Notes: generated by a model from the sequence alone, not told the origin. A stretch of DNA of 64,000 nt from Acidobacteriota bacterium (GCA_039683095.1 JBDKSB010000012.1:156293-220292), one strand, 5' to 3'; shown: positions 8,680-20,315, counted from the stretch's first letter. Program-made: numbers and translations.

Positions 8680-11600
8680 ATGAAGAAAGCCCTGCTCGCC
8701 GCCTGCGCCGCCCTCGCCCTCGTTCCCGGCGTCCTGGCCGGGACGGACAGCCTGTCCCGCCTCTTCCGGCCGGGCCAGGCCGTTCTCGATCTCGACGGCG
8801 ACGGTTTCCCCGAAAAGCCGGCCCTGACCATCGTCGTGCCCGACAGGCCGTCGGCGGCCGAGCTGGCCCTGGCCGCCGATATCGCCGCCCGGACGAACTT
8901 CGAGAGCCTGGCCGTCGATCTCGGCCTGGTCCGGCGCGAATCCGATCTCGCCGGGGCTCCGGCCCCGGCCTTCTCCGTTTTCGTCGGCGGCAACCTCGCC
9001 TCGGTCCGCGAGGCCCTGAAGGACGGGTCGATCGCGCCCGCGCCGCTCGCGCCGAACCAGGGGCGGGTCGTCCTGTTCGGCCGCGAAGGCCGGAAGGGCA
9101 TCGCCTGTCTGGGCGGGTCCGAAGAGGCGCTGCTCCGGACCGGCCGCGCCTTCTTCCTCCGCTGGCCGTATTTCTGGGAGATCTGGGGGCGCGAGGCCGG
9201 GGCGACCTACGAAGCGCTCGAAAAGGACCTGGCCGCCTTCCTGGCCGCTGCCGGACTGGAAAGCCGGTCGACGGTCGTCCGCGAGGCCCTCTACGAATTC
9301 CCCGCGGCCGCGCCCGTCGCGGACGGCCTCGAGGCCCTGTCCTTCGACCAGGGCCAGATCATCGATCTCGCGGTCGAGGTCCGCTTCGCCGCCGCGGCGG
9401 ACTGCCGGAAAGCCGAGGACGCCTTCCTGGCCCTGGCCGCCGCCCAGCGGCGGGGAGAGCGGACGTCCGTCCTGTCCTACCCCGGCTGCGCCGCCCTGAC
9501 CGTCGAGCTTCGCGGCGGCGCCGCCGGCTCCAAGGCCGTCCTGCCCCGGACAGGAGCCACGAAGCGGCTCCTCACGCCCCGGTTCAAGGAACGCCCGCCC
9601 GTGGACCCGGCCGGCAAGGAGTTCGACCTGCTCAGCCTCTATTCCACCAGGGCCGCCTACGGCGACCAGGACAAGGACGGCATCCCGGACGCCCTCGACG
9701 CCGTGATCGTCGCGCCCAGGGACGCGGCGGGCCCGGGCCTGGCCGAGCTGGCCAGCCGCCTCGTCCTGGGCACGGCCGGCGCCTCCTTTCCGATCGTCCA
9801 ATCGGAGGCGGAGATCGAAAGCCGCAAGGCCCTGCCCTGCCCTATCCTCGTCGGCGCCAACGCGATGACGGACGATCTGGCCCGGAGCGGCAAGCTCGAG
9901 CGGCCGGATCTCGCCGCCGGGGCAGGCGCGGTCCAGATCGTGCCCAAGGCCTTCGGCAAGTCGTCGGCCGCCGTGGTCAGCGGCGCCGATCCGGCCGGTC
10001 TCGACGGGACGCTGTCCTATCTTGCCCGGACGTTTCCCTATTTCGCAGCCTACGGCGAAGGGAACCCGCAGCTCGCCGACCTGGCCGCCGATCTGGAGCG
10101 GTTCCTGGCCGGCGAGAAAGGCGCGGCCGAGGCCTTCCTGATGAACGCCGTGGACCAGGCCGCCGCCGAGATCAAGGGACGCGACCTCGAGTCGGTCGAC
10201 GCCGAGCTCGTCCTGCCGGCGGCCAACGCCCCGTTCGAGGAGGCCGTCAGGGCCGCCCTGCGCGGCGCGGCCGGCGGCGCGCCGGTCTCGGTCGCCGTCT
10301 CGCCGCTCCGGACCGGCCGGACGGTCTTCGAAAAGGAGCGGTCGTTCACCTGGGAGGTCGATGACGCCAAGGCCGCGCTCAAGGACCGGCTCAAGGCTCT
10401 GGTCAACGCGGCCGGCAAGGGCGGCGCGGTCGAGGTCAGCATCGGCGTCAGCGAATCCCCCGCCGTGCGGGAGAAGGTCCGGGGCGAGGTCCTGGCGTTC
10501 CTCGCCGCCTCAGGCTTCCCGGCGGCCCGGGTCGAGGTCCTGTCCGCCTACAAGCCCGGCTATTCCTGGCTGGTCGAAAAGGTCCTCCCGGCCCTCCGGG
10601 GCCGGGGCGTCGATCGCCTGACCGTTCGCTTCGCCGGAGTCCGGCCGGATTTCGCCCGGCCCCGGCGCGCCTATGCCGAGCCGAACCGCTGGCTCCAGGA
10701 GCTCTATCCCGTTGACGAGATCCTGGCCCGGGACCTGGGCCTGCCGGTCGACCGCATCGTCTTCGAGAAGGCCGGCCCCGGCGGCCCGGTCTACGCCGTC
10801 GAGGCGGCGGACGCCGGGGGCCGGGTCGTATTCGCCGACAGCTTCACGCCGCGGACGCGGGCGATCCCGCTGTCGGCGGTCCTGCCGGAATGGGGAACGG
10901 CCGAAGCGACGACGGGCTGGCTGCGCGTCGTCGCCGGCGGCACGGTGGTCTGCGACCAGCCGCTGGCCACCGACCTCGAGAAGTTCTGGGATTTCTACCA
11001 GGCGGACGTCCTGACGGCCGTCGTCGCCCACATCCGGAAGAAGACCGGCGGCCAGCCGACGTTCTCGAAACAGCCCTACTTCAAGCGCCTGCTCGTCGAC
11101 CTCCGGGCGAGCGAGCCGGATTATCGGATCGGGCTGGACCAGGAGATGATCTCGTCGCTCGAGGCCATCCACGACGAGGTCTACTTCGACACGCTCGACC
11201 TGCTGCGGGGCATCACCCGCTTCGATCCCGAGGCGAGCGACGCGGCGGACGACACCTCCCGGTCCTCGGCGCCGGGCAACGTCTTCCCGTCCCTCCACCC
11301 TTCGCTCGAAGGCGGCCCGGCCGCGGTCCGCATCGTCCTCGAGGATTGGCCGGCCCCCTCGCCCCAGCTCGTCCTCCGCTGGAAGGAGAAGGGCCGCGAG
11401 GAGGTCTCGCGCAAGTCGGTCTTCCCCGCACTCAAGCCGAAGGAGACCCGGGCCTCGACGCTCGTCTACGATGGCCGGGCGGGGCGCGTCGCCAACGTCT
11501 TCTTCGAATCCGAATGGGAGAAGGAGGCCGACTACCTGGCCTTCGTCGACATCGCCGGGTCCTGGCGCCGGATCTCCGGGGCCGGGCTCGTGGCCGACCC

Positions 11601-12819
11601 GTTCCGCTTCCCCGGGCTCGACGGCGTCACCCTGCGGGCCCGCTGGCAGGCCCTGAAGAAGGACGAGCGGCTGCCGGTCCTGCCCGGCCCGGCGCCGTCC
11701 GGGGCCGTGGCCGTCCCGGCCCCGGCGCAGGACGGCCGGGCCATCGTCACCACGCGCGAGATCATCCCGCCGGACCAGGCCGCGGACCTCGTCCGCCGCC
11801 TGGCCGCGCTGCCGGGCGTGCGCGGCTACACCGGGGGCCGGTCCTACGAAGGCCGCGAGGTCCCGGTCCTCGAGCTCTTCCTGCCGCTTGGGCCTTACGT
11901 CTCGATGCCTCGGCTGGTCACGGCCAAGCCGACCCTGCAGGCCGTCGCCCGGCAGCACGCCAACGAAGTCTCGTCGACGAACTACCTGCTCCGCTTCGCC
12001 GAGATCCTGGCCCGGGACGCGGCCGCGCGCGAGGCCCTCAAGACCATGAGCTTCGTCTTCGAGCCCGTGGAGAATCCGGACGGGGCGGCGCTGGCCTGGG
12101 TCATGGAAAAGAACGAGCCCGGGCATAGCCTCCACGCCGGCCGCTACGGGGCCCTCGGCGTCGACATGGGCTACCAGACCGGGACGAAGCCGATCCTGCC
12201 CGAGGCCGCCGTCCGGGCCCGCCTCTACGACCGCTGGGCGCCGGACCTGGTCCTGAACCTCCACGGCTATCCTTCCCACGAATGGGTCCAGCCCTTCTCG
12301 AACTACACGCCCTATCTCTTCCGCGATTACTGGATCCCCAGGGGCTGGTTCACCTACTTCGAGTCGCTGCGCCTGCCGATCTACGAAAGGCAGCGGGAGG
12401 AGGCCGGGGCGCTGAGGAAGCTCATCGCGGCCGAGCTCAACGCCGACCCGGCCATCGCCGCCTCGAACCGGAGGCTCTACGACCGCTACGAGCGCTGGGC
12501 GGCCCGCTGGGAGCCGCACATGGATGCGCTCGAGGTCGCCGACGGGGTCAACATCTACGCCAGGCGCCGGGGCCCGGTCGAGGGCCGGATGACCCCCCGG
12601 GCCAGGACGACCTTCAACGAGCAGAACCCCGAGCTCATGGACGAGACGGCGACCGGCGATTGGCTCGAGTTCCTCTGCTCCCAGGGCCTGGCCTACCTCC
12701 GGGCCCATGTGAAGTACCTCGCGCAGGCGGCGGCCCCGGTCGTTCGCATCGAGGAGGAGATCCGCGGCCGGACCCGCGTCACGCTGGTCCGCGAGCGGCC
12801 GGGAAGGAGCCGGACCTGA
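8680..12819 (+). CDS. Very large secreted M14-type zinc carboxypeptidase
   Basis: The gene encodes 1379 residues starting with a clear signal peptide (MKKALLAACAALALVPGVLA). A metallocarboxypeptidase domain lies at the far C-terminus: zinc-ligand motif H1093-A-N-E1096 in ARQHANEVSSTNYLLRF, Asn/Arg-type substrate region EPVENPDGAALAW, and third ligand H1195 in LVLNLHGYPSHEW. These are the usual M14 features. The preceding 1000 or so residues are not recognisable to me. They include a calcium-binding-like DQDKDGIPDALDA near residue 328 and several alpha/beta segments. M14 catalytic domains are about 300 residues, so most of this protein is accessory. It is likely exported and digests peptides, possibly as a nutrient-scavenging enzyme. 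It is the only gene in its immediate transcript. Confidence 0.8.
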   Translation: MKKALLAACAALALVPGVLAGTDSLSRLFRPGQAVLDLDGDGFPEKPALTIVVPDRPSAAELALAADIAARTNFESLAVDLGLVRRESDLAGAPAPAFSVFVGGNLASVREALKDGSIAPAPLAPNQGRVVLFGREGRKGIACLGGSEEALLRTGRAFFLRWPYFWEIWGREAGATYEALEKDLAAFLAAAGLESRSTVVREALYEFPAAAPVADGLEALSFDQGQIIDLAVEVRFAAAADCRKAEDAFLALAAAQRRGERTSVLSYPGCAALTVELRGGAAGSKAVLPRTGATKRLLTPRFKERPPVDPAGKEFDLLSLYSTRAAYGDQDKDGIPDALDAVIVAPRDAAGPGLAELASRLVLGTAGASFPIVQSEAEIESRKALPCPILVGANAMTDDLARSGKLERPDLAAGAGAVQIVPKAFGKSSAAVVSGADPAGLDGTLSYLARTFPYFAAYGEGNPQLADLAADLERFLAGEKGAAEAFLMNAVDQAAAEIKGRDLESVDAELVLPAANAPFEEAVRAALRGAAGGAPVSVAVSPLRTGRTVFEKERSFTWEVDDAKAALKDRLKALVNAAGKGGAVEVSIGVSESPAVREKVRGEVLAFLAASGFPAARVEVLSAYKPGYSWLVEKVLPALRGRGVDRLTVRFAGVRPDFARPRRAYAEPNRWLQELYPVDEILARDLGLPVDRIVFEKAGPGGPVYAVEAADAGGRVVFADSFTPRTRAIPLSAVLPEWGTAEATTGWLRVVAGGTVVCDQPLATDLEKFWDFYQADVLTAVVAHIRKKTGGQPTFSKQPYFKRLLVDLRASEPDYRIGLDQEMISSLEAIHDEVYFDTLDLLRGITRFDPEASDAADDTSRSSAPGNVFPSLHPSLEGGPAAVRIVLEDWPAPSPQLVLRWKEKGREEVSRKSVFPALKPKETRASTLVYDGRAGRVANVFFESEWEKEADYLAFVDIAGSWRRISGAGLVADPFRFPGLDGVTLRARWQALKKDERLPVLPGPAPSGAVAVPAPAQDGRAIVTTREIIPPDQAADLVRRLAALPGVRGYTGGRSYEGREVPVLELFLPLGPYVSMPRLVTAKPTLQAVARQHANEVSSTNYLLRFAEILARDAAAREALKTMSFVFEPVENPDGAALAWVMEKNEPGHSLHAGRYGALGVDMGYQTGTKPILPEAAVRARLYDRWAPDLVLNLHGYPSHEWVQPFSNYTPYLFRDYWIPRGWFTYFESLRLPIYERQREEAGALRKLIAAELNADPAIAASNRRLYDRYERWAARWEPHMDALEVADGVNIYARRRGPVEGRMTPRARTTFNEQNPELMDETATGDWLEFLCSQGLAYLRAHVKYLAQAAAPVVRIEEEIRGRTRVTLVRERPGRSRT

Positions 12820-12854
12820 TCGCTGTCGAGGCCGAAAAACGCCGGAGTTTGGGT

Positions 12855-12883
12855 TTGACCCCGTCCCGAAGACTTGATAATAT
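12855..12883 (+). promoter_or_regulatory. Sigma-70-type promoter for the sigma-54 activator gene
   Basis: TTGACC at 12855-12860 and TAATAT at 12878-12883 are separated by exactly 17 nt. The start codon is 34 nt downstream of the -10 box. The 97-bp intergenic stretch contains no gene. Confidence 0.6.
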
Positions 12884-12916
12884 AAGCCCACCGCCGCGGA
12901 AGCGGGGCGGGGCCAG

Positions 12917-14284
<1,368 letters not shown>

Positions 14285-14299
14285 CGGGCGGGGCCGCCC

Positions 14300-16750
14300 T
14301 CAGGCCCGCGCGGCCGCGGCCTTCTTCGACGTCTTGTCCTGGTACATCCTCCGGTCGGCCTGCGTTAAAAGCTCCTGGAGGGAGCAGGGCCGGTCGGGAT
14401 TGTAGCGGCAGATCCCGACGCTGAAGGTCAGCTCGAAGGCCCGCTCGGCCTGGGCGTTGCGGGCCCCGATCCGCTCGCCGAGGCGGCGGGCCAGGGCGGA
14501 CGCCTTGCCCTCGGCGATATCGATGGCCAGGACGACGAATTCGTCCCCGCCGATCCGGGCGATGATATCGGAATCGCGGAAGACTTCCCGGAGCAGGTCG
14601 GCCGCCTCGACCAGGGCCCGGTCGCCCGCGTCGTGGCCGAGCGTGTCGTTGATCCTCTTGAGATCGTCGAGGTCGGCGTAGAAGAGGGTCATCTCCTTGC
14701 GCGTCCGGTGGGCGACCTTGACCTGCTGCTCGGCCAGGGTCCAGAAGCCGCGGCGGTTGTAGACCTTGGTCAGCTCGTCGACGAGGGAGAGCTCGCGCAG
14801 GGCGTTCTCCGTGCGCGTCCGCTGGACGGCGATCGCGTAGAGCTGGGCCAGCCGCTCGACGGCCTTCAGATCGCGTTCGAGGTAGGGGTTCTCCGCGTTG
14901 GCGATGACGATGAGCCCGACGATGTCCCCCGACATGATGGCCGGGACGGCCAGGAACGGGCCGACCGGCAGGTGCCAGTCCGGCAGGCCGCGATAGCGCG
15001 GGTCCAGGCTCGGCATCGAGGTCACGATGGCCCGCTGCTCCTCGAGCACCCAGCGCCACATGCCCGAGTTCTCGTGGAAGCGGTCGGCGGCGTCGGGGTG
15101 CCCGTCCAGCATCTCCCGGGCGTCGGCGGTCATGGCCGCCGGCACCAGGGCGCCCGTCTTCTGGTCGACGTGGCCGACGAACCCGGACAGGCTGGCGGTC
15201 AGCCGGCGGGCCTGGTCGAGGACGAGCGCGGAGACCTCCTCGATCGGCGTCGGGGACAGGAGCCGCTCGGACACCTCTCCGACCGCCGCCTGCAGATGCA
15301 CGACCCAGGCGTGCTCTTCCTTGATCCTCTTCTTTTCGCTGATGTCCTCGATGACGCCGTCATAGAACAGGACGCGGCCCTGGGGGTCCTTGGCCGCGCG
15401 GCAGGAGTCCTCGACCCAGATCGTGGTCCCGTTGGCCCGCTTGAGCTGGCATTCGAACAGGCCGATCATGGAGGTCGAGTCGAGGTAGGCCTGCTTGTTG
15501 TCCCGGTCCCGGGGGTCCTTATGAAGGTCCCAGAAACCGACGGCCTTGAGGGCGGCGACGTCGGGATAGCCGAGCATGCGGGCCAGCTGCGGCGCCGCCT
15601 CGACGATCTTGCCCTGCGGCGTCGTGCGGTAGGTGCCCAGGGGATAATGGAAGGTCCGGGCCATCATCTCTTCGCCGGAGGCCAGGATGGCCTCGGCGGC
15701 GTCGGCCCGTTCGCGCGCGTCCTCGGCGGCCAGGCCGGCCCGGACGTTGGCCAGGGCCACGCCGGCGAGCTTGGCCAGGGTCAGGGCCAGGTCGGCCTCG
15801 CGGCCGTCACGTCCGGCCGGCCCGGACCCGGAGAGCTCGAGAACGCCGAGGATCTCGCGGCCGTGGGCGATCTTGAAAAAAGCCTTCGTGCCGTCCTCCG
15901 ACCGGACGCAGTCCGCGTTGAGGGCGATGATCCGGTCCACGGGCGTCCCTTCGACCAGGGGCCGGCCGGCGAACGACTCCAACGGATAATAGGCCGCTTC
16001 CCGGGGGGCCAGGACGGTCCGGACGAGCTCGAGGACGCCGGCCTGGGCCTCGTCCATGCTCCCGGCGGAGGTCACGGCATCGAGGAGCCGTCCGGCCCGG
16101 GCATGATCGATGCCGCTCTCCCCGCCCCGGGACAGGCGGTCGGCGATCTCCGTTTCGAGCCCGTCCACGCGCCAGGCCAGGCCGATCCGGCTCAAGGCCA
16201 GGCGGAAATGTTCCAGCCCGGCCGGATGGACCTCGCACGGCAGCCGGAGGAAACGGCCGAAGGACCGGAGCTCGCGGTCGATGCCCGGATAGGCGCCCGT
16301 GTCGACCAGGACGACCTTGCGGGCCACGTCGCGGAAAAAGGCCTGGGCCGCCCTGCGGTCGGAGGCCCAGCGGGCCTCGACATGGGCTTCCCAATCCTTG
16401 AGCCAGCCAGGCAGCACGGGGAGCGCCCCGTCCTGAAGCACCCGGTCCAGGAGGCCCTTGTCGGCGACCCACTCGAAGCACTGGCTTTCCTGGTAGAGGC
16501 GGCAGGCCCCGTCGAGCCCCAGCTCCCGGGCCGGCCTGGTCAGGCAGTATCCGCCGATAACGCCGAACGAGCAGCCCTTCTTGGCGCAGGACGCCGCGGC
16601 CGCGCCGAGACCGGACCATTCGGCTTCGGCCAGGTCGCAGCTGACGGGCTGGGGAAGGAACCGGACAGAGGCGAGGTCGGGACAAGATTGGACGGCCTGG
16701 ATCTCGCGGCCGAAGCTCGCACAAGTGATCAGTTCCAGCCTGGGAGACAT
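14300..16750 (-). CDS. DUF1638-like / GAF / PAS / GAF / GGDEF diguanylate cyclase
   Basis: The 816-residue protein is modular. Residues 1-185 resemble DUF1638 (ITCASFGREI near the start, GVIGGYC, and a PVLPGWLKDW segment like the PGWI block of that family). About 215-340 is GAF-like, 360-475 is a PAS domain ending in EDISEKKRIKEE, 483-650 is a second GAF, and 653-810 is GGDEF. The active site reads RIGGDEF (about 735) and an inhibitory I-site R-D-S-D lies five residues before it, so an active, product-inhibited diguanylate cyclase is predicted. It has no membrane segment. The DUF1638 assignment is from memory of the pattern and is the least certain part. Its promoter sits in an AT-rich patch upstream. 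Confidence 0.85.
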   Translation of the reverse strand: MSPRLELITCASFGREIQAVQSCPDLASVRFLPQPVSCDLAEAEWSGLGAAAASCAKKGCSFGVIGGYCLTRPARELGLDGACRLYQESQCFEWVADKGLLDRVLQDGALPVLPGWLKDWEAHVEARWASDRRAAQAFFRDVARKVVLVDTGAYPGIDRELRSFGRFLRLPCEVHPAGLEHFRLALSRIGLAWRVDGLETEIADRLSRGGESGIDHARAGRLLDAVTSAGSMDEAQAGVLELVRTVLAPREAAYYPLESFAGRPLVEGTPVDRIIALNADCVRSEDGTKAFFKIAHGREILGVLELSGSGPAGRDGREADLALTLAKLAGVALANVRAGLAAEDARERADAAEAILASGEEMMARTFHYPLGTYRTTPQGKIVEAAPQLARMLGYPDVAALKAVGFWDLHKDPRDRDNKQAYLDSTSMIGLFECQLKRANGTTIWVEDSCRAAKDPQGRVLFYDGVIEDISEKKRIKEEHAWVVHLQAAVGEVSERLLSPTPIEEVSALVLDQARRLTASLSGFVGHVDQKTGALVPAAMTADAREMLDGHPDAADRFHENSGMWRWVLEEQRAIVTSMPSLDPRYRGLPDWHLPVGPFLAVPAIMSGDIVGLIVIANAENPYLERDLKAVERLAQLYAIAVQRTRTENALRELSLVDELTKVYNRRGFWTLAEQQVKVAHRTRKEMTLFYADLDDLKRINDTLGHDAGDRALVEAADLLREVFRDSDIIARIGGDEFVVLAIDIAEGKASALARRLGERIGARNAQAERAFELTFSVGICRYNPDRPCSLQELLTQADRRMYQDKTSKKAAAARA

Positions 16751-17084
16751 AGTATGTCCTATTTCGGTACATTATAATAATAGCACATAAATATTTCGTA
16801 AGTCAAGCATTATAATCAAGTTGAGCACATTTCAACGTTCTAATTATGAACACATTTATTAGCGTTGCATCGTGTATTTGCTTATATATCTTCATATTAC
16901 GTGATTAGCCGAAATTTTGAGATATTGGCTAAACTGAGCGAGCTTGGATGGCTAATCCCGGGCTCTTCGGCTCTCTGCCGCCCGCGCGCCGGCTCAGCCG
17001 CCTCGCCGCTCCGGTCCGGCCTCCGGGCTGGCAAGTCACTGCTCTTTGGTTTAAAATCGCTTTGACCCCATCACGGAGGGACCG
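16751..17084. other. AT-rich intergenic region between divergent genes
   Basis: This 334-bp gap holds no convincing gene. The left 180 or so bases are strikingly AT-rich for this genome and contain several TATAAT-like and TTGA-like boxes on both strands. The right part is GC-rich. A weak plus-strand promoter (CTGGCA, 18 nt, TAAAAT at 17052-17057) could serve the gene at 17085. No CRISPR, tRNA or recognisable riboswitch is seen. Confidence 0.6.
16777..16806 (-). promoter_or_regulatory. Candidate sigma-70 promoter of the GGDEF gene
   Basis: Reading the minus strand, TTGACT (16801-16806) and TATTAT (16777-16782) are 18 nt apart. A start codon follows about 27 nt later at 16750. A second TATAAT overlaps the -10 at 16774-16779. 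Confidence 0.5.
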
Positions 17085-17846
17085 ATGAAGAAATCGACGA
17101 TCTGGATCCTGGCCGCCGTCCTGTCGGCCATAACGGCCGCGCGGCCCCTCCGGGCCCAAAGCGGCCCGGCCGCGGCGGGCAGCAAGGAAGCCCTGGCCGT
17201 GGTCGAAAAGCTCGTCTCGGCCATGGGCGGGCGCAAGGCCCTCGCTTCGATCAAGGACACGACCGTCTCCGGCACGGCCGAGATGGTCCAGTACGGCATC
17301 ACCGTGCCCATCACGGTCTACCAGAAAGGGACGGACAAGCTGCGCGTGGAGCTGACCATCCCCGAAGCGAACATGACCGTCGTCAGGGCCTACGACGGCC
17401 GCAAGGCCTGGGTCACGGACCCGCGGTCCGGCGCGGTCGAAGAGCTGCCCGATTTCATGGCCAGGCAACTCGCCCGGCAGGCGGCCGGGACCCTGGCCTG
17501 GCTCGATCCGCGGCGCGCCGGGGTCAAGTACGCCCTCAAGCCCAAGGCGGCCCTCGAGGGCAAGGACTACGTCGTCCTCGAGCAGACGGAGGCGGACGGG
17601 CACAAGACCGTCTATTACCTCGATCCCGAGACCTATCTCCCCTACCTGACCCGGACGCGGGCCTTCGACCAGAGCGGGATCGAGGTGGAGACCGAGACGT
17701 ATTCGACCCGCTACGAGAGGACCGGCGGCATCATGATCCCCTACGCCCTGCGCGCGCTCCACAACGGCGCCGAGGCCCAGCGCATCACCATCACGGCCGT
17801 CACCCGCAACACGAATCTCGACGACGGCCTCTTCACTTTGAAATGA
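17085..17846 (+). CDS. LolA-like exported outer-membrane lipoprotein-sorting family protein
   Basis: This 253-residue protein has a signal peptide (MKKSTIWILAAVLSAITAARPLRA). Its mature part has the alternating beta pattern of the LolA/LppX-like fold: early helix SKEALAVVEKLVSAMGGRKAL, then VSGTAEMVQYGITVPITVYQ, DGRKAWVTDP and YYLDPETYLPYLTR. Such proteins bind lipids or lipid anchors in the periplasm, but this one is too divergent to call LolA itself. It ends 13 bp before the M48 lipoprotein gene and is probably co-transcribed with it. The start follows a CGGAGGG ribosome site. Function in envelope homeostasis is inferred from fold and neighbour. Confidence 0.65.
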   Translation: MKKSTIWILAAVLSAITAARPLRAQSGPAAAGSKEALAVVEKLVSAMGGRKALASIKDTTVSGTAEMVQYGITVPITVYQKGTDKLRVELTIPEANMTVVRAYDGRKAWVTDPRSGAVEELPDFMARQLARQAAGTLAWLDPRRAGVKYALKPKAALEGKDYVVLEQTEADGHKTVYYLDPETYLPYLTRTRAFDQSGIEVETETYSTRYERTGGIMIPYALRALHNGAEAQRITITAVTRNTNLDDGLFTLK

Positions 17847-17859
17847 CAAGGAGGTCCCG

Positions 17860-19288
17860 ATGACCAGAACCAGATCAGCGGCCCTCGTCCTTCTTCTTCT
17901 CGCGGCGGCCGCCTGCGCGGTCAACCCCGTCACCGGCCAGAAGGAGTTCATGCTCTATTCCGAGAGCCAGGAGATCCAGCTCGGACGGCAGACGGACACC
18001 GAGGTCGCGGCCACTTACGGGGTCTACGACGATCCGGCCCTTGCGGCCTACATCGACCAGGTGGGCAAGTCCCTGGCGGCCAGGGGACAGCGGCCGGGCC
18101 TGCCCTGGCGCTTCACCGTGCTCGACAGCCCGGTCATCAACGCCTTCGCCGTTCCGGGAGGCTCGGTCTACGTCACCCGGGGCATCCTGGCCCTGATGGG
18201 CTCGGAGGCGGAGCTGGCCGCGGTCCTCGGCCATGAGATCGGCCATGTCAACGCCCGCCACTCCATGAGCCAGATGAGCAAGGCCCAGGCGGCCCAGATC
18301 GGGTTGGCCGTCGGCAGCGTCGTCAGCAGGCAGTTCGCCAAGTACGCCGGCCTGGCCGGCGCCGGACTCCAGGTCCTCTTCCTGAAATTCAGCCGCGACA
18401 ACGAGAACCAGGCCGACGGACTGGGCGTCGACTACGCGCGGGCCGCCGGCTACAACCCGGCCGACATGGCCGTCACCTTCGCCGCACTGCAGAAGATGGG
18501 CGACCTTTCGGGCGGCGGCAGCTCCCTGCCCGGGTTCCTTTCGACGCACCCGCTGACGGCCGACCGCGTCACCCACGTCCAGAGCCTCCTGCGGCCGGCC
18601 GACAAGCCGCTGGCCCGCAACCCGGACGCCTACCTCAGGAGGGTCGAGAGCGTCGTCTACGGCGAGGACCCCCGGCAGGGTTACGTCGAGAACGGCGTGT
18701 TCTATCATCCGGCCCTCCGCTTCCAGTTCGCCGTTCCTTCGGGCTGGACCGTCGAGAACATGCCGACCCAGGTCACGCTGGTGTCGTCCGACCGGAACGC
18801 CGGCCTGATCCTGCAGGGCGGGAAGTCGGCCGACAGCGCCGAGGAGTTCCTCAAGAAGCAGGCCGCCCAGATCACGAGTTCCGGGGGCAAGCTCCTGAAC
18901 GAGAACCGGACGACGGTCAACGGCCTGGCCTGCTACGAGCAGGCCTACACGATCACCGAGCAGAACGAGGCCCCGGTCCAGATGAGGCTGTCCTGCCTGA
19001 AGAAGGGGGACTGGGTCTACGCCTTCCAGGCCATGAGCGCCGCCAGCGCCTACCCCGGGTACGATGCGGAATTCAGGAGGGTCGTCGCCTCGTTCCGGGA
19101 CCTCGTCGACGCCGCGAAGATCAACCGCTCGCCCAGGCGCCTGGCCCTGGTCAGGGCCAACGGGGCGGACACGCTCCAGGCCATCCTGAAAAAGGCGGGG
19201 CTGACGGAGAAGCTGGGGCCTCAGTTCGCGGTCATGAACGGCCTCGAGCTCTCGGCCGTGCCGGCGGCCGGCAAGCTGATCAAGACCG

Positions 19289-19296
<8 letters not shown>
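17860..19296 (+). CDS. M48-family metalloprotease lipoprotein (BepA/YggG-like)
   Basis: The protein is 478 residues with lipobox AAAC (Cys about 19) and a strong AAGGAGG ribosome site. Catalytic motif HEIGHVNARH lies near residues 125-134, and the third zinc ligand is the Glu of ENQADGLGVDY near 187. These match periplasmic M48 proteases that degrade misfolded outer-membrane proteins. The C-terminal 210 residues form a beta-rich domain (FQFAVPSGWTVENMP) that ends with a compact helical segment, as in many bacterial M48B proteins. It is downstream of the LolA-like gene, and its last 8 bases overlap the end of the convergent fabZ gene. Placement beside the bamA cluster fits an envelope quality-control role. 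Confidence 0.9.
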
Positions 19297-19744
<448 letters not shown>

Positions 19745-19762
19745 GGTCCGGCTCCCGGGAGG

Positions 19763-20302
19763 CTACTTCTTGACGGGCGGGGCCGCCTTCATCGCGTCGT
19801 AGCGGCTGATGACCTCGCCGGTCAGGTCGACGGCCGGGTTGAAATAGACCGTCCCGCTCTTGGCCAGGTCGAAGATGATGTCGAGGCCCTTGTCCTTGCG
19901 GAGCTGCTCGATGAGGGGGATGAGCGCGTCCTGGATCTTCGAGAGCGTGGAGGCCTGGAGTTCCTGCATGGCCTTGGTAGCGTCCTCGGCGGCCCGCTGA
20001 CGCAAGGTCTGCTTGTTCTGGATGTCGGCCTGGATGCCCGCGGCCGCCTCGGCGGTCAGGGTCAGGCGCTGGGTCTGCAGGCGGTTCTGCAGCTGCTTGA
20101 TCTGGTCGTCCAGGCCGGCGATCTGGTCGGTGTACCTCTTATCGGCCGCCTGGAGCGCGGCGATCGCCTTCTTGCCCTCGGCGGACCGCTCCAGGACCTC
20201 CTGCGAGTTGATGGTCGCCAGCTTGGTCTGGGCCAGAGCAAGCCCGGCCAGGCCGGCCAGGGCCGCGGTGATGAGAGCGCAGATTCGAATGGGTCGTTTC
20301 AT
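19763..20302 (-). CDS. skp: OmpH/Skp-family periplasmic chaperone
   Basis: This 179-residue protein has a signal peptide ending LAGLALAQ and opens its mature part with TKLATINSQEVLERSAEGKK, typical of OmpH/Skp. A long coiled coil (about residues 45-130, repeating Q/L/A/E) follows, then a C-terminal IIFDLAKSGTVYFNPAVDLTG segment seen in Skp tips. Skp trimers hold unfolded outer-membrane proteins in the periplasm. The gene lies 13 bp downstream of bamA, the classic arrangement, and 18 bp upstream of fabZ. Confidence 0.92.
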   Translation of the reverse strand: MKRPIRICALITAALAGLAGLALAQTKLATINSQEVLERSAEGKKAIAALQAADKRYTDQIAGLDDQIKQLQNRLQTQRLTLTAEAAAGIQADIQNKQTLRQRAAEDATKAMQELQASTLSKIQDALIPLIEQLRKDKGLDIIFDLAKSGTVYFNPAVDLTGEVISRYDAMKAAPPVKK

Positions 20303-20315
20303 GGTCGAAAACCTC

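Noticed and set aside
17026-17045. A sigma-54 promoter before the LolA-like gene
   Set aside because: TGGCA and TGC are present, but the GG-to-GC spacing is 9 nt instead of 10.
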